Assembly: GCA_910579485.1 (NCBI GenBank)
Contig: CAJTVO010000011.1
Coordinates: 1-41,207 of the forward strand
DNA length: 41,207 nucleotides
Direction of reading: 5' to 3'
Source of the DNA: an uncultured Oscillospiraceae bacterium
GTDB lineage: Bacteria > Bacillota > Clostridia > Oscillospirales > Oscillospiraceae
In this document: in pieces, positions 1 through 7,739 of the stretch
Numbering within the stretch: position 1 is the stretch's first letter
Layout: every line of letters starts with the position of its first letter
Notes under the pieces: generated by a model
Told to the model about the DNA's origin: nothing
Database searches by the model: none
What the model saw: only the letters and a program-made list of their open reading frames with translations
Translations under genes and position numbers: made by a program

Positions 1-258
1 GAGGAAGAAATCCGTCAGCATCCGGTGCCGCTCGTAGATCTGCTCCGCGATGGTCCGGCCCGAGGACGTCAGGCGGATCAGGCCGTCCGCCTCCATCTCG
101 ATGTGGCCGCTCTCCCGGAGCTTCTTCATGGCCACGCTGACGCTGGGCTTGGAGAAGCCCAGCTCGTTGGCCACGTCGATGGAGCGGACCGCTCCCCGCC
201 GCTGGCCGATGACCAGGATCGCCTCCAGATAATCCTCCGCTGATTCGTAGACGCGCAT
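1..258 (-). CDS. DtxR/MntR-family metal-dependent repressor, partial
   Basis: Reading the minus strand from the ATG at 256-258 gives 86 codons that run off the window edge, so only the N-terminal part is present. The protein begins MRVYESAEDYLEAILVIGQ and continues with a winged helix-turn-helix (IDVANELGFSKPSVSVAMKK, about residues 27-46), then a wing and the start of a dimerisation helix (IYERHRMLTDFFL). This is the usual N-terminus of DtxR/MntR/IdeR regulators, which bind Fe2+ or Mn2+ and repress metal uptake genes. The metal-binding residues of the C-terminal part lie mostly outside the window, so the metal cannot be assigned. A GGAGGG ribosome site precedes the start. It diverges from the DUF1576 operon. 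Confidence 0.85.
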   Translation of the reverse strand, partial: MRVYESAEDYLEAILVIGQRRGAVRSIDVANELGFSKPSVSVAMKKLRESGHIEMEADGLIRLTSSGRTIAEQIYERHRMLTDFFL

Positions 259-310
259 AGGTGCCCTCCGTTTCCAGGCCGCCCTTGGCCTGTCCGTTCT
301 CTATGGATAT

Positions 311-339
311 AGGATAGCATAAATGATCGCATTTCGCAA
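311..339 (-). promoter_or_regulatory. Promoter of the DtxR-type gene
   Basis: On the minus strand TTGCGA (334-339) is followed after 17 bases by TATCCT (311-316), a good sigma-A match about 50 bases upstream of the start codon. The leader holds a small inverted repeat (CAGGCC/GGCCTG, 275-292). No activity is shown; this is a sequence match only. Confidence 0.55.
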
Positions 340-392
340 GCCTTCTCCCTTTTTGAAAAAGCCCCTTCCTCCGCCGGTCCGCCTTCCGGTAC

Positions 393-421
393 TTGACAGC
401 CGGGGGCGGGTACCGTACAAT
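393..421 (+). promoter_or_regulatory. Sigma-A promoter of the DUF1576 operon
   Basis: TTGACA (393-398), exactly 17 bases, then TACAAT (416-421). This is close to the consensus and lies 45 bases before the ATG at 466, with AAGGAGG at 453-459. Confidence 0.75.
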
Positions 422-465
422 AGAGGGGAAGGCACTGGGAACAGACGGACGTAAGGAGGCGGCAT

Positions 466-1749
466 ATGATGGTGGAAGCGGCGGGCAAACGGGTGAAACT
501 CCCGGGAGAGCGGCTGTTCCATGTGCCGCTGGCCCTGGCGGCGCTGCTGCTGGTCTTCGCCGTCATCGCCCAGCCAGATCCGGCGGTCCTGCTGAAGGGA
601 TTCTGGGAGATCCAGATCAACGAGACGGGGCTCATCACGGACCCCATGGTCACCGGCGGCGTGGGCGCGGCGCTGCTGAACGCTTCGGTGGTGCTGCTGC
701 TGAGCACCCTGCTGGTGCGGCGGATGAAGCTGCCCTTCACCGGCGCGGCCATGGCGTGTCTGTTCCTCATGGCGGGGTTCTCCCTGCTGGGGAAGAACCT
801 GCTGAATATCGCCCCCATCGTGGCCGGCGGCTGGCTCCACGCCCTGTACCGGCGGGACAGCTTCGCCAAGTATGTCTACCTGACGCTGTACGGCACCTGC
901 CTGGCCCCCATGGTCAGCTTCCTGCTGGTGCGGGTGCGGCCCGGCTTCCGGTGGCTGGCCATGGCGGCCTGCGGGCTGGTCATCGGCCTCCTGCTCCCCG
1001 CCATCGCGCGGTTCACCACCCGCATCCATCAGGGCTACAACCTCTACAACGTGGGCTTCGCCGCCGGCATCCTGGGGCTGGGCATCGCCAGCGTCCTCAA
1101 GGGCTTCGGTGTGGAGTTCGCCGACGGGCACGGCTGGAGCCAGGGGGGCCACGTCCTTCTGTGCGTCCTGGTGTCCATGGTGCTCCTGATGCTGCTGTGC
1201 GCCGGGGTGCTGTCGGGCTGCCGGAGTTGGGGGGACTATAAGCGGGTCCTGCGCCACTCGGGCCGTGCCGTGGCGGACTTCGTGCTGCTGGACGGGCCGG
1301 GGCTGGCGCTGGTGAACATGGCCCTGACGGGGGCCATCGGCTTCGGCTACCTGCTGGCCCTGTATCCCCAGGGCGTGCGGCTCAACGGGCCGCTGGTGTG
1401 CTGTATCTTCGCCATGACCGGCTTCGGCGCCTTCGGCAAGCACCCCAAGAACGTGCTGCCGGTGATGTGCGGGGCGGTCCTGGCGGCGCTGCTGCTGGTG
1501 GCGGTGCCCATCACCTCTCCGGGGGTCCTGCTGGCCACCCTGCTGTGTACCTGTCTGGCACCCGTGGCGGGCCAGTTCGGGTGGGGCTGGGGCCTGGCCG
1601 CCGGATTCATCCATATGACCATCGTGCAGAATACCAGCATCCTCCACGGGGGGATGAACCTATACAACAACGGCTTCGCGGCGGGACTGGTGTGCATCCT
1701 GCTGATCCCCATCATCAAGGCCATGTCGCCGGAGCCGGAGGAGGATTGA
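466..1749 (+). CDS. DUF1576-type polytopic membrane protein
   Basis: 427-residue very hydrophobic protein that I recognise as a DUF1576 family member; function unknown. The start ATG at 466 follows AAGGAGG with a 6-base gap; the next codon is also ATG. The protein has an internal duplication. The first half contains GFSLLGKN (104-111), TCLAP and NLYNVGFAAG (from 192). The second half repeats GFGAFGKH (319-326), TCLAP and NLYNNGFAAG (from 398). Two homologous membrane halves are typical of channels and secondary transporters, so a transport role is likely by inference, but the substrate is not evident. It is the first gene behind a strong promoter and is followed after 5 bases by a small cytosolic-looking protein. 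Confidence 0.8.
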   Translation: MMVEAAGKRVKLPGERLFHVPLALAALLLVFAVIAQPDPAVLLKGFWEIQINETGLITDPMVTGGVGAALLNASVVLLLSTLLVRRMKLPFTGAAMACLFLMAGFSLLGKNLLNIAPIVAGGWLHALYRRDSFAKYVYLTLYGTCLAPMVSFLLVRVRPGFRWLAMAACGLVIGLLLPAIARFTTRIHQGYNLYNVGFAAGILGLGIASVLKGFGVEFADGHGWSQGGHVLLCVLVSMVLLMLLCAGVLSGCRSWGDYKRVLRHSGRAVADFVLLDGPGLALVNMALTGAIGFGYLLALYPQGVRLNGPLVCCIFAMTGFGAFGKHPKNVLPVMCGAVLAALLLVAVPITSPGVLLATLLCTCLAPVAGQFGWGWGLAAGFIHMTIVQNTSILHGGMNLYNNGFAAGLVCILLIPIIKAMSPEPEED

Positions 1750-1754
1750 TCGAA

Positions 1755-2117
1755 ATGAAAAAGCACATGTACCGCGCCCGCCGCCGGATGAACCGGGTGA
1801 TCACCGAGCTGAGCCACGCCCTTCTGATGGCCGGCGGACAGGAGATCGACCTGCACCTGAGCCGGGAGGAGGGCGGCCTGCGCCTGCATCTGGAGGGAGA
1901 CTTTCAAGCGGAGCACCAGACGGCCATGGAGCGCATGGCGAAGCTCCTCCAGCCCCTGGTCCGGGACCCGGCCCTGGTGGAGACCTACGGCGAGCTCACC
2001 GGGGAGGACCAGTACACCGAGCAGGGGGAGATCGCCCTGGTGGGCCAGATGCTGGACGAGTCCCGGGTGGTCGTGGAGCCCGGCCGGGTAAAGATGGAGC
2101 TCTATCTGGCCTATTGA
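1755..2117 (+). CDS. Small hypothetical protein linked to DUF1576 gene
   Basis: 120 residues, starting MKKHMYRARRRMNRVITELS. I do not recognise a family. It is charged and mixed alpha/beta in look, with no signal peptide or membrane span. The N-terminus is strongly basic and the rest acidic. The ATG at 1755 is preferred over an in-frame TTG at 1746 because the GGAGGAGG run at about 1737-1744 is correctly spaced only for the ATG. The gap to the DUF1576 stop is 5 bases, so the two are almost certainly co-transcribed and may be functionally linked. No cofactor motif is visible. Confidence 0.7.
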   Translation: MKKHMYRARRRMNRVITELSHALLMAGGQEIDLHLSREEGGLRLHLEGDFQAEHQTAMERMAKLLQPLVRDPALVETYGELTGEDQYTEQGEIALVGQMLDESRVVVEPGRVKMELYLAY

Positions 2118-2174
2118 CCGATAATCCCAGGAAAACCGCGCATACTACTCCCACAGGAAGGGAGGGTGTGCGCG

Positions 2175-3473
2175 GTGATCGATTCTATATGGACCCGAAC
2201 GGCCCGTCTGCCCCGTTTCAAGGGGCTGGAGGGCGATCTGAAGACCGATGTGCTGGTGATCGGCGGCGGCATTACGGGCCTGCTGTGTACCTGGATGCTG
2301 AAGCAGGCCGGGGTGGACTGCGCCCTGGCGGAAGCGGGCCGCATCTGCGGCGGCACCACGGGAGGCACCACCGGGAAGATCACCGTCCAGCACGGCCTGT
2401 TCTGCCGGAAGCTGCTCAAGGAATTTGGCCCGGAGGCCGCCGCCCTCTACCGCCAGGCCCAGGAGGCGGCGCTGGAACGCTACCGGGCGCTGTGCCGGGA
2501 GATCGACTGCGATTTTGAGGAGCGGGATAATTTCATCTACTCTGCCAACCGGCGGGATCTGGAGGAGGAACTGGAAGCCCTGTCCCGGACCGGCGCGCCG
2601 GCTGTCCTGATCCGGGAGCCGCCGCTGCCCTTCCCAACGGCGGGGGCGGTGCAGTTTCCCCGGCAGGCCCAGTTCCATCCGCTGAAATTTTTGGCCGCCA
2701 TCGCGAAGGATCTGCCCATATACGAGTATACCCGGGTGCTGGAGTGGAAGCCGGGGAGCGTCCGCACGGAACGGGGGACCATCCGGGCGGAGAAGATGAT
2801 CGCCGCCACCCATTTCCCCTTCGTCAGCAACCACGGAGCCTATTTCCTCAAGCTGTACCAATCCCGCTCCTACGTCCTCGCCCTGGAGAACGCCCCGGAC
2901 CCGGGCGGGATGTACCTGGGCGCGGAGAAGACAGGGCTGTCCCTGCGCGGCGCGGAGGGAGCCCTCCTGCTGGGCGGCGGAGGCCACCGGACCGGAAAAA
3001 AGGGCGGCGGCTGGCAGGCTCTGGAGGACGCGGCCCGGCGGTACTATCCCCAGGCCAAGATCGTCTGCCGCTGGGCGGCCCAGGACTGTATGTCTCTGGA
3101 CGGGATGCCCTACGCGGGCCAATACGGCAGGCACACGTCGGGGCTGTATACCGCCTCCGGGTTCAACAAGTGGGGCATGACCGGGGCCATGGCGGCGGCG
3201 GCGCTGCTGGCGGACCTGGTACAGGGCCGGGAGAGCCGCTATGAGATGCTGTTCGATCCCCAAAGGACCATCCTGCGCCCCCAGCTGGCGGTGAATATGC
3301 TGGACGCGGTGGTGAACCTCCTGACCCCCACCGCGCCCCGGTGTCCCCACATGGGCTGCGCCTTGAAGTACAACCGGCAGGAGCACTCCTGGGACTGTCC
3401 CTGTCACGGCTCCCGCTTCGCGGAGGACGGCAGGGTGCTGGATGGTCCGGCCAATGGAGACAAAAAGATGTGA
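2175..3473 (+). CDS. FAD-dependent oxidoreductase with C-terminal Rieske domain
   Basis: 432 residues. The N-terminus has a dinucleotide-binding Rossmann motif, VLVIGGGITG (26-35), followed by a glycine/threonine-rich CGGTTGGTTGK segment typical of DAO-type flavoenzymes. The last 45 residues form a compact Rieske [2Fe-2S] site, CPHMGC (C390, H392) and CPCHGSRF (C408, H411). Electron transfer between the iron-sulfur centre and the flavin is the expected arrangement; the substrate is unknown. The start is taken as GTG 2175, nine bases after GGAGG (2161-2165). An in-frame GTG at 2166 would sit inside the ribosome site. The gene follows the small protein by 57 bases on the same strand and I see no clear promoter between, so it may belong to the same transcript. 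Confidence 0.85.
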   Translation: MIDSIWTRTARLPRFKGLEGDLKTDVLVIGGGITGLLCTWMLKQAGVDCALAEAGRICGGTTGGTTGKITVQHGLFCRKLLKEFGPEAAALYRQAQEAALERYRALCREIDCDFEERDNFIYSANRRDLEEELEALSRTGAPAVLIREPPLPFPTAGAVQFPRQAQFHPLKFLAAIAKDLPIYEYTRVLEWKPGSVRTERGTIRAEKMIAATHFPFVSNHGAYFLKLYQSRSYVLALENAPDPGGMYLGAEKTGLSLRGAEGALLLGGGGHRTGKKGGGWQALEDAARRYYPQAKIVCRWAAQDCMSLDGMPYAGQYGRHTSGLYTASGFNKWGMTGAMAAAALLADLVQGRESRYEMLFDPQRTILRPQLAVNMLDAVVNLLTPTAPRCPHMGCALKYNRQEHSWDCPCHGSRFAEDGRVLDGPANGDKKM

Positions 3474-3474
3474 C

Positions 3475-3509
3475 CCCCAAGGAGCGGCCCGATGGGCTAC
3501 CCCTTGGGG
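3475..3509. terminator. Hairpin between convergent genes
   Basis: CCCCAAGG (3475-3482) pairs with CCTTGGGG (3502-3509) directly after the oxidoreductase stop and before the convergent DUF2344 gene end. The U-run on the plus strand (GTTTTT, from 3517) is displaced by several bases, so termination is plausible but not a strong call. Confidence 0.4.
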
Positions 3510-3520
3510 ACTTACCGTTT

Positions 3521-4183
3521 TTACCGAAAGACCTTCCCCTCTGCGTCCAAAACCGCCAGCCGCCGGACGCGGACGAAGTCCGGAGAGAGCCCCGGGCGGT
3601 GGACCTCCACCGCCGCCGCCAGCAGGGCGGGATTCATCCCAGGATTCTGGGCGGAGACCTCCGCATCCAGGGTCAGGAGGCACGCCGACTCCTGGATCTC
3701 CAGGCTGTGGAGCATGGGGCGGATGTCGATGTCCGCCATCGCCTTCCGCTTGGTGCGCTTCTGGATGACGACGCTCTCCCCAAGGAGCAGGTTTCTGATC
3801 TCCTCCGCCGCTCCCGCCGGGACGCCGCCGTCGTAGACCAGCTCCACCCGGCAGCGGAGCCTGGCCAGCTCCCGGACAGGCCGGACGGGGACATAGCAGT
3901 CCACGGCCCGGATCCCCTCGGGCATGAAGGCGTTCAGCGCCTCCGGCAAGCCGGCGCCGTCCATGTCCTCGTTGACCTCGAAGTCCAGAATTTCGCAGTC
4001 ACTGGCCTGCCCCACGCTCAGGGGCAGCGCAAAGGAAATGATGGGGTGGGGGTGGAACCCCTGGGAGTGGCGCAGCACCATCCCCTGGCGGAGGAACACC
4101 CTCTGGAAGGTCCGCAGCAGGTCCAGGTGAGAGATATATACCGCCCGGCCCTCCTTTGCGAAAAGAAGCCTCAGCTTACCCAC
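3521..4183 (-). CDS. DUF2344 (TIGR03936) radical SAM-associated protein
   Basis: 220 residues, beginning VGKLRLLFAKEGRAVYISHL, with the family's HSQGFHPHPIISFALPLSVG segment near residue 40-59. The function of DUF2344 proteins is not established. They occur next to, or fused to, the B12-binding-type radical SAM protein found immediately upstream here. The start is GTG at 4181-4183, seven bases after a GGGAGGGGAG run. An upstream in-frame start would lie inside the neighbouring gene with no ribosome site. It overlaps the end of the radical SAM gene by 8 bases, which points to translational coupling and a shared complex or substrate. Confidence 0.85.
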   Translation of the reverse strand: MGKLRLLFAKEGRAVYISHLDLLRTFQRVFLRQGMVLRHSQGFHPHPIISFALPLSVGQASDCEILDFEVNEDMDGAGLPEALNAFMPEGIRAVDCYVPVRPVRELARLRCRVELVYDGGVPAGAAEEIRNLLLGESVVIQKRTKRKAMADIDIRPMLHSLEIQESACLLTLDAEVSAQNPGMNPALLAAAVEVHRPGLSPDFVRVRRLAVLDAEGKVFR

Positions 4184-6011
4184 GGTAGCACTCCCCTCCC
4201 TCCACGATGTTGGCCCCGCAGCCGGAGCACTGGGTCCGGCAGTCGGGGGTGGTGACGGACTGGTAGGCCAGCTCCCGCTGCCGCCAGAGATAGCCGTCGG
4301 ATACATGGCAGCTGATCATGCTCCAGGGGAGGACCTCCTCCCTGCTCCGCTCCCGGCAGGCGTAGAACGCCGGGTCCAGGCCGCACTCCTCGAAGGCCAC
4401 CAGCCAGCGGCCGAGGTCGAAATAGTCGCTCCAGGCGTCCAGACGCGCCCCCTTCCGGAAGGCCACCTCCAGAACCCGGCCCAGCCGCCGGTCTCCCCGG
4501 GCCAGCACCGCCTCCAGGAAGCTGGTGTCCCCGTCGTGCCAGTTGTAGTTGACCGCCTTGGCGGTGATGGCCTCCCGGAGGAGCTTCACCCGGCGCTCGT
4601 ACTCCGCCCGGGATATCTGGGCCTCCCACTGGAAGGCGGTGAAGGGCTTGGGCACGAACCAGGAGGTGGATACCGTCAGCCGCAGGCCCCGGTTCTTATT
4701 GCTGGCGTGCTCCCGCCAGGTATGGACGGCGTGGTTGGCCATCTCCGCGATGCCCAGCACGTCCTCGTCGGTCTCCGTGGGCAGGCCCAGCATGAAGTAG
4801 AGCTTCACGCTGCTCCAGCCGCCGGAGAAGGCCGTTTTGAGGCTCTCCGTCAGCTCCTCCTCGGTGACGTTCTTGTTGATGGCGTCCCGGAGGCGCTGGG
4901 TCCCCGCCTCGGGGGCGAAGGTGAGCCCCGCCTTCCGGCCCTTTTGCAGCCGCTGCATCAGCTCCATGGAGAAGTTGTCCGCCCGGAGAGAGGGCAGGGA
5001 CAGGTTCACGTGGTTCTTCCCGCAGAAGGCCTCCAGGTCGTCACACAGGCCCACCAGCTCCGGGTAGTCGCTGGTGGACAGGGAGCTGAGGGTCATCTCC
5101 TGATATCCGGAGTCCTGAACGGAGGCCTGGGCGTACTCCGCCAGCTGTTCCCGGCTCCGGCAGCGGACCGGGCGGTAGACGTACCCCGCCTGGCAGAACC
5201 GGCACCCCCGGATGCACCCCCGGAACACCTCCAGCGTCACCCGGTCGTGGACGATCTCCGTAGAGGGCACGATGGTCTTCACCGGGTAATAGGACTTGTC
5301 CATATCGTGGACCACCCGCTTGACCACCTTCTCCGGCGCGCCGTCCAGAGGGGCGATGGCGGCGATGGTACCGTCTTTGTGATACGAAACGTTATAAAGA
5401 GAGGGAACATATACCCCCTGTATCTCCGTCGCCGCCCGGAGGAACCGGGGCTTGTCCCAGTTTTCCCCCTTGGCCCGGCGGTAGAGGTCCACCAGCTCCG
5501 GCAGAAGCTCCTCGCCCTCGCCGATAAGGGCCAGGTCGATGAAGTCCGCCACCGGCTCGGCGTTATACATGGCGGTGCCTCCGGCGATGACCAGGGGGGT
5601 CAGGCCGGGACGGTCCTCCGCCCGCAGGGGCAGGCCCCCAAGGTCCAGCATATTCAGCATGGCGGTATAGGCCATTTCGTAGCCCACAGAAAAGCCGATA
5701 ATGTCAAACTCCCCTATGGGGTCGCCGGACTCCAGGGCATAGAGGGGGATGTGGTTTTTCCGCAGCTCCTCCTCCATGTCGGGCCAAGGTGTGAAGACCC
5801 GTTCGCACCATACGCCTGGCATCCCGTTGAGGACCCCGTAGAGGATGCGGAAGCCCAGGTTGGACATGCCGATCTCGTAGGTATCCGGGAAGCAGAAGGC
5901 GAACCGGGTGTCCACCTGGCCCTTGTCCTTCATGACCGCGTTATATTCCCCGCCGGTGTACCGGGCCGGTTTCTGCACCCGGGGCAGGATGCGCTCTAAG
6001 TTTTTATCCAC
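4176..6011 (-). CDS. TIGR03960-type B12-binding-domain radical SAM protein
   Basis: 611 residues. The N-terminal third resembles a B12-binding-like Rossmann domain (FCFPDTYEIGMSNLGFRILY, then VIAGGTAMYNAEPVADFIDL). The radical SAM core has the cluster motif CIRGCRFC (C266, C270, C273), so it should bind a [4Fe-4S] cluster and S-adenosylmethionine. A second CxxxCxxC (C591, C595, C598), with C608 beyond it, lies at the C-terminus and might hold another cluster. The reaction is unknown. The start is GTG at 6009-6011, behind AGGAGG on the minus strand. Its stop overlaps the DUF2344 start. In many relatives the two parts are one polypeptide; here they are separate. Confidence 0.88.
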   Translation of the reverse strand: MDKNLERILPRVQKPARYTGGEYNAVMKDKGQVDTRFAFCFPDTYEIGMSNLGFRILYGVLNGMPGVWCERVFTPWPDMEEELRKNHIPLYALESGDPIGEFDIIGFSVGYEMAYTAMLNMLDLGGLPLRAEDRPGLTPLVIAGGTAMYNAEPVADFIDLALIGEGEELLPELVDLYRRAKGENWDKPRFLRAATEIQGVYVPSLYNVSYHKDGTIAAIAPLDGAPEKVVKRVVHDMDKSYYPVKTIVPSTEIVHDRVTLEVFRGCIRGCRFCQAGYVYRPVRCRSREQLAEYAQASVQDSGYQEMTLSSLSTSDYPELVGLCDDLEAFCGKNHVNLSLPSLRADNFSMELMQRLQKGRKAGLTFAPEAGTQRLRDAINKNVTEEELTESLKTAFSGGWSSVKLYFMLGLPTETDEDVLGIAEMANHAVHTWREHASNKNRGLRLTVSTSWFVPKPFTAFQWEAQISRAEYERRVKLLREAITAKAVNYNWHDGDTSFLEAVLARGDRRLGRVLEVAFRKGARLDAWSDYFDLGRWLVAFEECGLDPAFYACRERSREEVLPWSMISCHVSDGYLWRQRELAYQSVTTPDCRTQCSGCGANIVEGGECYRG

Positions 6012-6085
6012 CGTGATCCTCCTTTTTAGGGGTGACTTCTATGGTCCATTGTAACTTGTTTTTAGTGGAAAGGCAAGGGGTTTTT

Positions 6086-6164
6086 ATCGCCGGTCAGGGA
6101 AATCAATTTTGAGAAAATAACACCGCATTTGTAGGGCGCAAAATTGATTTTCCTAATCGCCGGT
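6086..6164. mobile_element. Possible miniature inverted-repeat element with 9-bp flanking repeats
   Basis: A 61-bp segment (6095-6155) has terminal inverted repeats, CAGGGAAATCAATTTTG at 6095-6111 and its complement at 6139-6155, matching at 15 of 17 positions. It is bounded on both sides by a perfect 9-bp direct repeat ATCGCCGGT (6086-6094 and 6156-6164), as a target duplication would be. There is no coding capacity. It lies between the radical SAM start and the tuf terminator. It could instead be a palindromic RNA or DNA element whose flanking repeat is chance; one copy cannot settle this. Confidence 0.5.
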
Positions 6165-6294
6165 ACTCTTTGCCTCCTTCGGGCGGTGGACGGGAGCCGT
6201 CATTATCGCTTCCGTCCAGGAAACAGTGCAATTCGCAGCTTCGCAAGAGGTGCTGTCCATCGATCAAGAAGCTCCTTCCGCAAAAAGGCAGAAG
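6165..6294. other. Non-coding spacer between the MITE-like element and tuf terminator
   Basis: Part of the 326-base gene-free stretch 6012-6337. I see no convincing gene. A hairpin at 6188-6217 (GGACGGGAGC pairing with GCTTCCGTCC, one G:T pair, 10-base loop) contains the sequence CCGTCATT, also found in the fusA-tuf spacer. Confidence 0.5.
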
Positions 6295-6324
6295 AAAAAG
6301 GCGGCTGCCTTCCGGCAGCCGCCT
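6295..6324 (-). terminator. Intrinsic terminator of tuf / str operon
   Basis: On the minus strand an 11-bp perfect stem (AGGCGGCTGCC with its complement, plus-strand 6299-6309 and 6314-6324, 4-base loop) is followed directly by TTTTT (6295-6299). It starts 14 bases after the tuf stop codon. Confidence 0.9.
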
Positions 6325-6337
6325 CAAGGGCGACAGA

Positions 6338-7540
<1,203 letters not shown>

Positions 7541-7607
7541 TGGAAAAATCCTCCTTGATGGTTGAATGTTAAAATTTGGGATCAGCACAAAACGTCATTA
7601 TGCTGAT

Positions 7608-7636
7608 ATTTTACAACAAGTCCGCAGAAAAAGCAA
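7608..7636 (-). promoter_or_regulatory. Candidate internal promoter for tuf
   Basis: Minus-strand TTGCTT (7631-7636), 17 bases, TAAAAT (7608-7613), in the AT-rich half of the fusA-tuf spacer and 67 bases upstream of the tuf start. The -35 is only moderate. A separate tuf promoter would fit the need for much more EF-Tu than EF-G. Confidence 0.5.
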
Positions 7637-7670
7637 TCCTTAAAACGGACTTTGCCAGGAATATTTTGAG

Positions 7671-7739
7671 GGCTGCCTCCCTGGGACCGTCATTGTCCGC
7701 TGCGCGGCCAACGCCCGGTCCGGCGGCGCAGGCGCCGCC
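7671..7739. repeat. GC-rich palindromic spacer sequence after fusA (copy A)
   Basis: This block shares GGGAC, GTCATT, GCTGCGC, AACG and a GGCG/GCGCCGCC end with the rpsL-rpsG spacer read on the opposite strand (10384-10439). The end nearest fusA is a GGCGGCGC/GCGCCGCC hairpin (7722-7739) that reaches into the fusA stop codon. There is no U-run, so it is not a standard terminator. Confidence 0.5.

Noticed and set aside
2118..2174. Separate promoter for the FAD/Rieske gene
   Set aside because: TTGACC is present but the only CATACT-like -10 is 21 bases away; spacing does not support a sigma-A promoter.
4305..5999. Long plus-strand open frame opposite the radical SAM gene
   Set aside because: It is the antisense shadow of a clear radical SAM protein in GC-rich DNA; the translation is proline/arginine/leucine-rich low complexity, without domains or a ribosome site.
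7722..7739. Intrinsic terminator for fusA
   Set aside because: The hairpin has a 2-base loop, overlaps the stop codon and has no U-run; kept only as part of a palindromic repeat.
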